NCBI GenBank assembly: GCA_965217605.1
Contig: CBDCJB010000012.1
Location: 1 to 64,000, forward strand
Source of the DNA: JAYYZW01 sp965217605
GTDB taxonomy: Bacteria > Pseudomonadota > Gammaproteobacteria > Ga0077536
Reading direction: 5' to 3'
DNA: 64,000 bases
Shown here: piece by piece, positions 1-8,603 of the stretch
Layout of the letters: every line of letters begins with the position of its first letter
How positions within the stretch are numbered: the first letter of the stretch is position 1
Notes under the pieces: model-generated
Told to the model about the DNA's origin: nothing
What the model saw: the letters and a program-made list of their open reading frames with translations, nothing else
Database searches by the model: none
Translations under genes and position numbers: made by a program

Positions 1-657
1 TGCCGTCGCCGGCGGCCTCAACCGCGGGTTCCGTCGCGACCGGTTTCTCCCATCATCCGCGCGCGAGCTCGCGCGGTGCGTACTCCCTATACGTTCCCGA
101 GCGCTACACCCCAGAGCGCGGTTGGCCACTGGTGATCGCGCTTCACGGTGGGCCACGGAACCGGCAAGGATTACCTCTGGACCTGGGTTCGAGCGGCCAA
201 GAGCCATGACTACGTGGTCTTGGCCCCGAGTTCTCTGGGAGCGACCTGGTCGTTCGATCAACCCGACCTCGACTTACGCTCGATCCTGTCAATTTTGGAT
301 GTGATCGTCGAGGCATACGCCATCGACGCGGCGCGCATCCTGGTCACCGGACTCTCCGATGGTGGAACGTTCGCGTATGTGCTGGGCGCCACCATGCCCG
401 GCCGTTTCGCCGCGATAGCGCCGATCGCGGGCGTATTGCCGCCGTGGTTGGATCTGGGACGATCAAAATCGTTGCCGATCCTGATCGTGCACGGTACCGA
501 TGATTACATCTTTCCGGTCACAAGGGCTCGACGGGTGCATACGTTTCTCCAACAACACGAGTTCGATGTCACATACCGGGAGCTCGCGGATTGGGGCCAC
601 GCCTACACCTATTCGATCAACGAAGCGGTCGTGCTTCCCTGGTTCGAAGCCAACTAA
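1..657 (+). CDS. Alpha/beta-hydrolase (esterase/PHB-depolymerase-like), 5' partial, frameshifted
   Basis: The gene enters from the left edge and is read in two frames. Positions 3 to about 150 encode a segment ending in PLVIALHGG, the usual strand/oxyanion region. From 151 the frame one base later encodes GHGTGKDYLWTWVRAA and continues to a TAA at 657. Removing one G from the GGG at 150-152 joins the halves into LHGGHGTGKDYLW, which fits the family. The nucleophile elbow is GLSDGG, the acid is in HGTDD and the histidine is in WGHAY, so the catalytic triad is complete. The family hydrolyses ester or polyester bonds; the substrate is unknown. The frameshift may be a sequencing error or a recent mutation. 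Confidence 0.75.
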
Positions 658-694
658 AGTGAGCTGCGCGGTTGATGTGGTCGGCTCGCCTCGT

Positions 695-1660
695 TTATCC
701 GTGCGCGAGAATCTCAGTCAACATCCGTATGAACTTCTCGCGGTCGGCGCCAACTGCGACAGATGCGTTCGCAGGGCCTCTTTCCCAGTTGCCAGGGCGT
801 AGATCCGCAACCGTGCGTCCGTCATCCAGGCCGGCGGGATTGACGATCACATCCAGCGCAGTGTGATGCACGTCCTGGAGTACGGTCGGGTCGACCACCG
901 CGCAGATCACCAACGCGTCGTGGACTGGGCCGGACTGTGTCTTCGTGCCCAACTCCATGCCCCCGGCAACGCGGTGCATCGCGAGTTTACCTGCACCTTC
1001 GCCCCCGCGTGTACCGAGGTCGATCAAGGCCTGGCACTCATCACGGGTGATGTAGGCCTTATGGGTGGCGTCCAGCGGCACCATCGTCACTTTTTCGACC
1101 CCGGCGTTCAGTACGATGCGAGCGGCTTCCGGATCTTTCCAGACGTTGAATTCGGCGGACGCTGAAATGTTGCCCGGCCCCACCGCGCCGCCCATGAAGA
1201 TCAATTCCTCGATCTTATCGACGATGCGCGGCTCCATGCGGATCGCCAGGGCGATGTTCGTCATCGGACCCGTTGGGCACAACACGATATCGCCATCTGA
1301 AGCCATCAGGATGTCGATCAGCCACGTTACGGCATGTTGATCCTGCACCTGTGAGGTCGCGGGTGGCAGATCCAGGTCGCTACCTTCAATAGTTTCGATG
1401 AGGTCGTAAATCCACTGCGGATCGCGACGCTGGGGATCGATAAACGAGAGCAGCGGCTCGGCTGCGCCACGGTACACAGGGATATCGAGCGCCAGCCAAT
1501 CGACCACGCGCAGCGCATTAGCGACCGTGACTTCGAGCGGCCTGTTGCCGTGGGTCACGCTCACGCCAAGCAGGTCGATATCGGGTGATAGCGCTGCCAA
1601 CATGATCGCGACGGCGTCATCCCGTCCGGGATCGACATCTAGGATCACTTTACGGGGCAT
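695..1660 (-). CDS. Inosine-uridine-preferring nucleoside hydrolase (IunH family), cytoplasmic
   Basis: 321 residues, the normal length for the family. The N-terminus carries the calcium-binding DVDPGRDD signature at residues 8-15, followed by the family landmarks FMGGAV and EFNVWKDPEAA. These enzymes cleave the N-glycosidic bond of ribonucleosides to base plus ribose. There is no signal peptide, so this is the cytoplasmic counterpart of the secreted paralogue at 9766-10800. It is divergent from the LLM oxidoreductase gene, with 77 bp between the starts. Base specificity cannot be read from the sequence; related thiamine-like or nucleotide-analogue substrates are possible given the ThiD/TenA operon nearby. 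Confidence 0.93.
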   Translation of the reverse strand: MPRKVILDVDPGRDDAVAIMLAALSPDIDLLGVSVTHGNRPLEVTVANALRVVDWLALDIPVYRGAAEPLLSFIDPQRRDPQWIYDLIETIEGSDLDLPPATSQVQDQHAVTWLIDILMASDGDIVLCPTGPMTNIALAIRMEPRIVDKIEELIFMGGAVGPGNISASAEFNVWKDPEAARIVLNAGVEKVTMVPLDATHKAYITRDECQALIDLGTRGGEGAGKLAMHRVAGGMELGTKTQSGPVHDALVICAVVDPTVLQDVHHTALDVIVNPAGLDDGRTVADLRPGNWERGPANASVAVGADREKFIRMLTEILAHG

Positions 1661-1737
1661 GGGTTTTACTTATGTAATGGGTGCCAGCGACCAGTATATG
1701 CCGGCGTCCCGAGTGGCGCAGCAGGAGGAATTGACGC

Positions 1738-2761
1738 ATGGACTTTGGCCTCTGCATGGTAACGACGCGCGACCCCAACGACGTCCTCTATGCGTTCACG
1801 GAGGCCGAGAATCGCGGCTTCACGTACGTAGGACTCTGGGACTCGCCGTACAACTTCATGGACATCTACCCCGTTTTTCGGGATCGCAGCGATGAACACG
1901 AAGACGGTCGAGATGGGCCCATTCGTGACCAACCCGCTCACGCGCCACCCGAGCGTGACGGCGAGCGCGATGGCGACCATCGACACGCTCTCGGACGGCC
2001 GCGCGTTCCTGGGCCTCGGGCGCGGTGACAGCGCCGTCAAGATGCTCGGCTGGCACCCGGCACCGTGGAAGGAGTACGAGCAGTCGATCCATAACATACG
2101 CGGTTGGATGCGTGGCGATCCAGTCGAGCTCGAAGGCGCGCCGAGCCCGGTCGCGCTGTCATGGGCGGACCGCGACGTGCCGATCGTGCTAGGCCTGTGG
2201 GGCCCGCGCGGTGCGAAGCTCGCCGGCGCTTTGGGCGACGTGGCCACGACCGAATGCGCCGAACTGGGCGCCGTCGAATGGTTCAACAAAGACGTCCAGG
2301 CGGCAGCGATTGCAGCGGGGCGCGAGGCGGTGCCGTTCGAAGTGAGCATCGGCGCCTACGTGTCGGACGACATGGCGAAGGCGCGCGAGCGGTGCCGGTG
2401 GGAGCCGGAGATCCTCACGAACGTCATCTGGCACCTGATCCAAACGTACGGCATCGATGGAATACCAGAGTCGACGGGGCGCGGATTCGAGTGGCTGGCC
2501 GAGAAAAAGGACTGGTGGGGCGAGCACGACTGGACGCTGCACGCCCAACATTCCGATAAGCACAAGCAGATCATTACGGACGAGATGGTCGATCGCTTTT
2601 GCGTACTGGGCAGTCCGCAGAACTGCATCGACAAGCTTCGCGAGCTCGAGAAGATCGGGGTCAGCCGCTTCTGCGTATACCTCGTCGGACTCGAGTCGCA
2701 GGACGAAATTCGGGAACAGATCGAGCTCTGGGGTGAGAAGATCATTCCCGAGTTCAAGTAG
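1738..2761 (+). CDS. LLM-class flavin-dependent oxidoreductase, frameshifted
   Basis: A strong Shine-Dalgarno (aggagga) precedes the ATG at 1738. The first frame gives MDFGLCMVTTRDPNDVLYAF to DIYPVF. The family sequence then continues one base later as GIAAMNTKTVEMGPFVTNP through to a TAG at 2761. Deleting one T from the TTTTT at 1874-1878 restores a single protein of about 340 residues. The body contains GRAFLGLGRGDSA and the other features of bacterial-luciferase-like F420/FMN enzymes. The gene lies 6 bp before a triple-Rid gene, a pairing that recalls RutA (LLM) with RutC (Rid) in pyrimidine breakdown. The reaction is probably flavin-dependent oxidation of a small heterocycle, but the substrate is not known. 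Confidence 0.85.
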
Positions 2762-2767
2762 CGACCG

Positions 2768-4000
2768 ATGAGCTGGCGGCTTCCCACGACGCGCGCGCAC
2801 CGACTCTCGGGTTGTGCGGGCCCACTCACCTTCGTCGGCGGCGCCGGCGACTTCGACGCGGCTGGATCGATCAGAAGTCCGGGGGATCTCGATACACAGA
2901 TCGCAGGCGCCTTGGTGAACGTCGCGGAGGCGCTCGCCGTCGAATCGTGCGGCTTAAACGACATCGTCCGCCTTAAGGCCTTCTACCGCGACGGTGACGT
3001 CGACGAGTGGTCGCTGCGCGCGGCGTTCGGCAACGCGATTGATGCGTCTCCGCCGCCGGTCATGACGCTCAACCCGGTACCGCTCCAGCCATGGCCGGGC
3101 CAGGCGATCCAGATCCAGGCGATCGCGATCAGAGGCTGGCGTACGTTTGATGACATTCGAGCGGTGACGCGCGCGGTCCCGGCAGCGCATGCCGCCGAGT
3201 TCAAATCGCCTGTCATCTCCGATGGTTTGAGGGCGGGCGAGTTCTATGCCGTGGGCGGGCAGACCGCCGCCGGCGAGGACGGGGAGACGATCGAAGCGAG
3301 CGACGGGCAGGCGCAGACGCACGCCATCATGTCGCGGCTCGAGGCCATCCAGGGCGATCTCGGCGCATCGTTTCAGGACGCCATCAAGAAGGAGGGCTAT
3401 TACTTCGGCACGACCATCGACGAATGGGCGGCCATGGCGCGGACACGCGCCTCCTACTTTCGCGAGCCGGCCGCGGTAGCCACCGTCGTCCCGGTCCAAT
3501 CGCTATGGCCCGAAGGGGCGTTGACGAAAGTGGAAGTGATGGGGATGCGGGAACTGTGGAACGGATTCGACAAATACATACCGCGCGAGGATCGATGGCC
3601 CAAGCGGGTGTGGGATTGGCCGATTCCGCTGCCGTACCGTCAGGGCATTCGGCTCCGGAATATGATCTGGACGGGCGGCCTGGTGTCGTGGGAACCGTAC
3701 GCGAATACCGGCCGCGCTATGCACCCGGGCGACGTGATTACGCAGACCCACTTCGTGATGAGTTACATCGAAGACATCCTGCGCAGCTTCGATGCAACGA
3801 CGAGTGATCTACGCCTGCTGGTCTGCTACTTCGCCTCAGACGGAAGCGCTGAAGAGACCCACCGGTTCGTCGAAGCGCTCGACGACTGCGTCGCCGGAAC
3901 ACTGCCTCCGATAAACCGTTGTTTCGCAGCCGCATCTTCATTCGGAGGACGAAAGAGTCGAGATCTGGGGCGTGGCAGACGCGACACGGGGGTAACGTAA
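2768..4000 (+). CDS. Triple-domain Rid/YjgF (RidA-like) protein, frameshifted at the 3' end
   Basis: About 410 residues with three consecutive Rid-like segments: roughly 1-118, 140-250 and 285 to the end. The third starts at RQGIRLRNMIWTGGLVSWEP. The reading frame goes off family near residue 382 after GTLPPI. Removing one A from the AAA at 3913-3915 gives GTLPPITVVSQPHLHSEDE, then VEIWGVADATRG and a TAA at 3993-3995. Rid proteins hydrolyse reactive enamine/imine or aminoacrylate-type intermediates. Here the gene is translationally close to an LLM monooxygenase, as in Rut-type pathways. An IS4-like element begins one base after the nominal stop, so the insertion may have damaged the 3' context. 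Confidence 0.75.
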   Translation: MSWRLPTTRAHRLSGCAGPLTFVGGAGDFDAAGSIRSPGDLDTQIAGALVNVAEALAVESCGLNDIVRLKAFYRDGDVDEWSLRAAFGNAIDASPPPVMTLNPVPLQPWPGQAIQIQAIAIRGWRTFDDIRAVTRAVPAAHAAEFKSPVISDGLRAGEFYAVGGQTAAGEDGETIEASDGQAQTHAIMSRLEAIQGDLGASFQDAIKKEGYYFGTTIDEWAAMARTRASYFREPAAVATVVPVQSLWPEGALTKVEVMGMRELWNGFDKYIPREDRWPKRVWDWPIPLPYRQGIRLRNMIWTGGLVSWEPYANTGRAMHPGDVITQTHFVMSYIEDILRSFDATTSDLRLLVCYFASDGSAEETHRFVEALDDCVAGTLPPINRCFAAASSFGGRKSRDLGRGRRDTGVT

Positions 4001-4144
4001 AATAAAAGGGGACATCCCCTGAGGAATCCCCATAAAACTCCAACGAAATACAAAGCGATAGATTAATTTGTGGGTTCGTTGAACCTGCATGGCTCGAGTT
4101 GATCCTAGTTGTTGCAAGACAATCTGGGAACGACGAGGTGAGCC

Positions 4145-4564
4145 ATGCAGGTATTGAAATTGTTACATGAGATGAGGAGCGACGCGCTTTATGTTGTGCA
4201 TTTGCGTCGTCGATTATCGGTTTGGGCGGCGGTGGGCGGAGTACTTCGTGGTCGCCGCTTATGGCTGACGCATATCGGTCGGAGCCTGGACAGTGGCACG
4301 AGCGAGAAACACGCGATTAAGCGCGTCGATCGCTTGCTGGGTAATCGTCAGCTCGCTGGCGAGCGTTTGCAGTGGTACCAATGGGTCACTCGGCTGTTGG
4401 TATCGGACTGCGCGCATCCGGTGGTGTGGGTGGATTGGTCTAATCTAGATCAACGTCAAGAGCTGTACGTATTGCGGGCGGCCTTAGCGGTGGGTGGTCG
4501 AGCCATCCCCTTGTATGAAGAAGTCGAACACCATTACGCGAGTGTCAAAGCGGAGTGGAGTTGA
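4145..4564 (+). pseudogene. IS4-family transposase, N-terminal fragment
   Basis: 139 residues. The segment with GTSEKHAIKRVDRLLGN and the first catalytic region WVDWSNL is typical of the N-terminal third of IS4-family DDE transposases. The frame is cut at 4556 by the left end of the IS3-family element, and its last codons belong to that element. On the other side of the insertion (5805 onward) the frame can be picked up for about 18 residues (QWYSLVLASLPNNF) before a stop. The remaining catalytic residues are missing, so the protein is inactive. Confidence 0.8.
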
Positions 4565-4609
4565 CCCGCTTTCGTGGATACCTGACCCTTTTAGAAGGAG
4601 GATTCCACG

Positions 4610-4918
4610 ATGCCCACAACACGAACTGCCTATCCACCGGCCTTCCGGCAACCGATGATCGAACGGGTACGGGCGGGCCGCAGCCCGGAAGACCTGGCAC
4701 GCGAGTTTGAGCCGACCGCACAGACCGTACGCAACGGGGTCGCGCAGGCCGACCGTGATGAAGGTCGCCGCAACGACGGTCTGACCACTGCCGAACGCGA
4801 AGAACTGCGGCGTCTGCGTCGGGAGAATCGGCGGCTACGTGAGGAACGGGAGATCCTTTCAAAAGCCACGGCCTGGTTCGCTCGGGAGACCGATTCGAGG
4901 AAATCTTCGCGTTCATGA
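4610..4918 (+). CDS. IS3-family transposase OrfA
   Basis: 102 residues. An N-terminal helix-turn-helix region (RSPEDLAREFEPTAQTVRNG) is followed by the leucine-zipper-like coiled coil RRLRRENRRLREEREILSKA and the family-typical ATAWFARET. OrfA binds the inverted repeats. An AAGGAGG ribosome-binding site precedes the ATG. The stop overlaps the start of orfB in the -1 frame, which allows the usual OrfAB fusion by ribosomal frameshifting; a CAAAAG stretch near 4860 is a possible slip site. Confidence 0.9.
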   Translation: MPTTRTAYPPAFRQPMIERVRAGRSPEDLAREFEPTAQTVRNGVAQADRDEGRRNDGLTTAEREELRRLRRENRRLREEREILSKATAWFARETDSRKSSRS

Positions 4919-5763
4919 GCGTGAATCAGGCCACCTACCGGATCGCGCCGATGTGCCGGCTACTCGGTGTCTCCCCGAGTGGCTACGACGCGTGTCGGAC
5001 ACGTGAACCCTCAGCGCGGTCGAAGCGCGACGCGCAACTCAAGGCACGTATCCAGGCCATCCACAGCTGGAGTCGAGGCACCTATGGGGCAGCGCGTATT
5101 CACGCCGAGCGCGCGGATGAGGGGACACACGTGGGTCGCAAGCGCGTCGCCAAGCTGCTGCGTGAATGGGGTTTGGCCGGGGTGAGTCGACGCACAAGGA
5201 CGCGCACGACACGCCGCGATCACGATGCCCGCCCGGCGCCGGATCTGGTCGAGCGTCACTTCGTGGCTTCGCGGCCGGACGCACTGTGGGTTGCTGACGT
5301 GACCGACGTGCCGACGTGGGCGGGGTTCGTGTATCTGGCGGTTGTCGTCGATGCATTCAGTCGGCGCGTCGTAGGCGGGTCGATGGCGACGCATCTGCGC
5401 ACTGAGCTCGTGCTCGAGGCGCTCAACATGGCGCTATGGCAGCGTCGACCGAAGAATGTGATCCATCACAGTGACCAGGGCTGCCAGTACACTTCGTTCG
5501 CCTTCGGCAAGCGCTGCCGGTTAATGGGTGTACAACCGTCGATGGGATCGGTCGGCGATTGCTACGATAACGCGATGGCCGAGAGCTTCTTCGCGACGCT
5601 CGAATGCGAACTCATCGACCGCCACAGTTTCAAGACGCAGGCCGACGCGAAGATGGCGATCTTCGCGTTCATCGAAGGCGGGTACAACCCACACCGTCGT
5701 CACTCATCCCTCGGTCAGCAATCACCGCTAAACTATGAAAATAATTATCAACAGGCTGCTTGA
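4915..5763 (+). CDS. IS3-family transposase OrfB (DDE integrase core)
   Basis: 282 residues, full length. It has the HTH_21 region (RGTYGAARIHAE), then a retroviral-integrase-like core with the catalytic triad in WVADVTDVPT, HHSDQGCQYTS and DNAMAESFFATLECE. It ends in the family-typical GGYNPHRRHSSLGQQSPLNYE. It would be expressed as an OrfAB fusion through -1 frameshifting at the overlap with orfA. No disabling mutation is visible, so the element could still be active. Confidence 0.93.
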   Translation: MSVNQATYRIAPMCRLLGVSPSGYDACRTREPSARSKRDAQLKARIQAIHSWSRGTYGAARIHAERADEGTHVGRKRVAKLLREWGLAGVSRRTRTRTTRRDHDARPAPDLVERHFVASRPDALWVADVTDVPTWAGFVYLAVVVDAFSRRVVGGSMATHLRTELVLEALNMALWQRRPKNVIHHSDQGCQYTSFAFGKRCRLMGVQPSMGSVGDCYDNAMAESFFATLECELIDRHSFKTQADAKMAIFAFIEGGYNPHRRHSSLGQQSPLNYENNYQQAA

Positions 5764-5946
5764 AACCCAAGCGCCATACCGTCCACGGAAACGGGGCAAC
5801 TCCACAGTGGTATTCGTTGGTGCTCGCCTCATTGCCAAACAACTTCAAATCCAGCGCTTAACTTTATTACAGAGTCTTCGCGACCTACGAGGACGGGCTG
5901 TTGTACAACTTGAGTATTGCTAGTCGAATTTGTGGGGATCCGTCAG

Positions 5947-5985
5947 GGACATCCCTCTTTTTCCAGAAGATAAAGAGGGATGTCC
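5947..5985. terminator. Perfect 14-bp hairpin at the right end of the IS4-like element
   Basis: Arms 5947-5960 and 5972-5985 are exact reverse complements around an 11-base loop, followed by a T-rich stretch (cttttatt). It can act as a bidirectional terminator for transcription leaving the IS or coming from the downstream minus-strand operon. It also repeats the GGACATCCC motif of the element's ends, so it may instead be a subterminal transposase site. Confidence 0.5.
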
Positions 5986-6022
5986 GCTTTTATTGGTCTA
6001 TTGGTTGGTCCGACCCCAAACG

Positions 6023-6892
6023 TTATCCGCTCATCTCCTCGATCACCGCGCAAACCGACGCGGTGTCCTGACCGCCTCGGCCTGCACCTACGGCGGCTTC
6101 ATAGATTGGTGCCGTCGCGCTGAACAGGACCGCGGGGAAATCGAGCGAAGCTGCGAAAGCCGCGATCGCAGCCATGTCCTTTTGCCAGGTCGACTGGCGC
6201 ATGGTCGGCGGCTCGTAGCGGTCGTCAGCCATCATCGGAGCGCGTAGCTCGAAGATGCGTGAGGTCCCTGCGCCGGCGGTGATGACGTCCACGACCTGGT
6301 GCGGATCGAGGCCCGCTTTCTTCGCGAGCGCCATCGCTTCGCCGGATGCCACGTTGTGGATGGCGACCAGCAGGTTCGCGATGAACTTCATGCGCGTGCC
6401 GTTACCGAACTCACCAAGGTCGAAGGTCTTGCGGCCGATGGCTTCGAAAACCGGTTTCAATCGCAGGATCTCGGCGCCGGCTCCGCTTGCCAGGATGGCT
6501 AGATCTCGGTCTATGGCCTGGGCGCTCGTGCCGCTCAGGGGGCAATCCAACGGCAGGTGCCCGGCTGCCGTCAGCAGGGAGCCGAAGCGCAGTTTGTCGT
6601 CAAGATCGAGCGTACTGGTCTCGATCAGCACGCACCGGGATACCGCTGCGTCGATAACGGCTTGCACCGACGCCATGACGGCGTCGGCATCGGGCAGGCT
6701 CAGGATGATGTCGCGCGCCTTGGTCGCGACTTCGGCGGCGTTGTCCGCCAACTCGATACCTTCGGCGTGCGCGCTACCGGCAATCGCTACATCAGTGTCG
6801 AAACCAACGACCCTGTATCCCGCAGCCAAAAGATTGCGCGCCATCGCGCCACCCATCAAACCGAGGCCGATCATCCCAATCGTGCTGCTCAT
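6023..6892 (-). CDS. 3-hydroxyisobutyrate-dehydrogenase-family NAD(P)-dependent oxidoreductase
   Basis: About 289 residues from the ATG at 6892; an upstream in-frame start at 6919 would add nine unlikely residues. The N-terminal Rossmann motif GLGLMGGAMARNLLAAGY is canonical. The substrate loop is DCPLSGTSAQA and the catalytic-lysine helix reads KFIANLLVAIHN. The family reduces or oxidises beta-hydroxyacids; E. barkeri uses a member (Hgd) to reduce 2-formylglutarate. It is the last gene of a minus-strand run behind DUF1152, TenA and ThiD. Whether it serves that operon or the heterocycle island further right is open. Confidence 0.88.
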   Translation of the reverse strand: MSSTIGMIGLGLMGGAMARNLLAAGYRVVGFDTDVAIAGSAHAEGIELADNAAEVATKARDIILSLPDADAVMASVQAVIDAAVSRCVLIETSTLDLDDKLRFGSLLTAAGHLPLDCPLSGTSAQAIDRDLAILASGAGAEILRLKPVFEAIGRKTFDLGEFGNGTRMKFIANLLVAIHNVASGEAMALAKKAGLDPHQVVDVITAGAGTSRIFELRAPMMADDRYEPPTMRQSTWQKDMAAIAAFAASLDFPAVLFSATAPIYEAAVGAGRGGQDTASVCAVIEEMSG

Positions 6893-6939
6893 CTTTGGTG
6901 TACTCCCGCTCCTGGACAACAGGGGTCAGTACCCTTTTC

Positions 6940-7914
6940 TCAACGCTCGTCGGAATAGCGATCGATTCCGCGGCGTTGCATCTCAAGTTCGAATGCGTAT
7001 TCGCTGTGGATACCCATGGCTGTGATGACGTCGCTAGCCGCCGCCAGCGACTCACACTCGACCACCGCGGCTGCCAGCGGTGTGCAGGCGGTGAGCGCGC
7101 CCGGATCTAGGTAATACGTCACCGTGCAGTGCGGTGAGATGGCAACCTCGCGCGTGCCATCGCGAATCCCGTGGGCGCCGACTGCACCGCGTGCCGCGCG
7201 CACCACTACGTCACTCGCTTCGGTACGTACGTGCGAAATCAGGCGCTGCATTTCATCCGCCACGGCGGGCGTCACACCCCAGGCCCCGAACAGTCCACCG
7301 CGCCCGGCGACCTCGGCGATCCGGACATCGATCTCCGCCGGGGTCAACTCGCCATCCGATCCATAGCCGATAACACCCCACAGCACCCGGCACTCCTCGC
7401 CGAGCGCGGCGATCGCCGCCAGCATCATCGCATCGGCGAGGGGGCTGCGTAGTCCCGCCTCGTCACCACGCCCGAGCGAGTCGCCACCCACATCGACACC
7501 GATCAGCAGATCGGCATCGAGCGCCGCCATCGCGGCCTTCAGCCCGTCGACGACACCCGAAACACCGAGGGATAGATCGACGAGCAGTGTATCGCGCCCG
7601 TAGAACCTCGCGACCTCCGACTCCGCGAAGCGCACTCCCGAAGTCGTGGCCGTTTCCGCGTTTGCCACCCACACTGCCGGTGACAGTGCTTGCACTTGGG
7701 TGACTTCGGCGAGCGGGCGGGTCCCTGGTTGCGGGTCATAGACGAAGCGCTCCCAGCTGAGCCCACCGAGAATGCTCGACACGCCGAAGGCTTCCAGCAG
7801 ACGCGCCGTGGGTACGGTGCCGACGATGTCGCCCCCGCCGCCAACGCCGAGTATGACGGCGTGCCGTGACTGGCTCAATATCTGATCGAGACCCAAGGAT
7901 CGTTCTTCGCTCAT
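6940..7914 (-). CDS. DUF1152 domain protein
   Basis: 324 residues matching the DUF1152 family: glycine-rich N-terminus HAVILGVGGGGDIVGTVP, then GVDVGGDSLGRGDEAGLRSP and ISPHCTVTYYLDP. Family members occur in bacteria and archaea near nucleoside, phosphosugar and thiamine-type genes; no biochemical function is firmly assigned to my knowledge. The glycine-rich loop and the acidic GVDVGGDS suggest a nucleotide- or phosphate-binding protein (inference). It lies 35 bp after tenA and 47 bp before the dehydrogenase on the same strand, so it is probably co-transcribed. Confidence 0.8.
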   Translation of the reverse strand: MSEERSLGLDQILSQSRHAVILGVGGGGDIVGTVPTARLLEAFGVSSILGGLSWERFVYDPQPGTRPLAEVTQVQALSPAVWVANAETATTSGVRFAESEVARFYGRDTLLVDLSLGVSGVVDGLKAAMAALDADLLIGVDVGGDSLGRGDEAGLRSPLADAMMLAAIAALGEECRVLWGVIGYGSDGELTPAEIDVRIAEVAGRGGLFGAWGVTPAVADEMQRLISHVRTEASDVVVRAARGAVGAHGIRDGTREVAISPHCTVTYYLDPGALTACTPLAAAVVECESLAAASDVITAMGIHSEYAFELEMQRRGIDRYSDER

Positions 7915-7949
7915 CGTTCGTAATAACTCAGCGCGGTCAGCGATCTAAT

Positions 7950-8594
7950 CTAACCCATATCCAGCCGATAAGCGGAATCCCAAAAATTCCACTCCAAACG
8001 CGTGGACTGAATAAACGCCTTTTCCATTTCCTTGATCTCCGCCGCGCCCGCCTCAGACGCCGCCCGATCCGTAAAATCGATCGCTTGATCCACGACCTCG
8101 GAAAATTCGTCGCCCGCATAGGTATCGATCCAGGCTTGGTAGGGATTTTCGGCCACTGCGTCACGATGGATCACGAGGCCGACTTCCCGGTATATCCAAA
8201 AACACGGTAACAGCGCCGCCGCGCCGATCGCATAACTGCCATGCTGAGTGCTGGCGATCAAAAAACTGGTATAGGCATGACACCCGGGGCCTTGTTCCAC
8301 ATCCAGTTCAATGCCGTAGCGATCGAAATATTCCTGCTGCATGCCGCGCTCGTCGACGACGGCGCCTTCGGCGAGTTTCAAAATCATCAATAGATCTGCC
8401 GGCGTCGGCGCTTTTGACGCGCATATGGCCAGCGCCCGGGCAAAGTCGATCAGATACAACGAATCCTGCTTCAAATAGAACTGAAATTTGTCCATGGCCA
8501 ACGTTCCGTTCGTCAATTCCTGATTGAACGGATGCTCGAGAATTCGTTGGTAGGTGGGCGCTATGGATCCCCATGCCGCCTCCGAGAACTTCAT
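7950..8594 (-). CDS. tenA: TenA-family aminopyrimidine aminohydrolase / thiaminase II
   Basis: 214 residues, typical of TenA_C proteins. The N-terminus has HPFNQELTNGTL and FYLKQDSLYLIDFARAL. The catalytic cysteine is in LLPCFWIYREVG, and EWNFWDSAY near the C-terminus contains the conserved glutamate. The enzyme hydrolyses thiamine or, more often, aminomethyl-HMP degradation products to HMP for salvage. It starts 9 bp after thiD, which phosphorylates HMP, so the two act in sequence. No TPP riboswitch was recognised upstream of the operon. Confidence 0.93.
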   Translation of the reverse strand: MKFSEAAWGSIAPTYQRILEHPFNQELTNGTLAMDKFQFYLKQDSLYLIDFARALAICASKAPTPADLLMILKLAEGAVVDERGMQQEYFDRYGIELDVEQGPGCHAYTSFLIASTQHGSYAIGAAALLPCFWIYREVGLVIHRDAVAENPYQAWIDTYAGDEFSEVVDQAIDFTDRAASEAGAAEIKEMEKAFIQSTRLEWNFWDSAYRLDMG

Positions 8595-8603
8595 TTCGTG
8601 CTC

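Larger units (their letters stand above)
4556..5804 (+). mobile_element. IS3-family insertion sequence, complete (1249 bp)
   Basis: Terminal inverted repeats of about 23 bp begin with TGGAGTTG at 4556 and end with CAACTCCA at 5804; the left arm is 4556-4578 and the right arm 5782-5804, with about 20 matches. The ends have the TG...CA form usual in the family. The element carries overlapping orfA and orfB and looks intact. Flanking trinucleotides are gag on the left and cag on the right, so a perfect 3-bp duplication is not preserved. It lies inside an older IS4-like element. Confidence 0.88.
4001..5994. mobile_element. Decayed IS4-like element, host of a nested IS3-family insertion
   Basis: Near-identical inverted ends are visible: AATAAAAGGGGACATCCC at 4001-4018, and the reverse complement of 5977-5994, AATAAAAGCGGACATCCC. 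They enclose the N-terminal part of an IS4-type transposase and a 1.25-kb IS3-family element. Without the nested element only about 745 bp remain, too short for an intact IS4 member, so the transposase 3' half is largely deleted. No clear target duplication was seen. The left end touches the stop codon of the triple-Rid gene. Confidence 0.65.

Noticed and set aside
7124..7452. Proline/arginine-rich plus-strand frames opposite DUF1152
   Set aside because: Shadow frames of the clear minus-strand DUF1152 gene.
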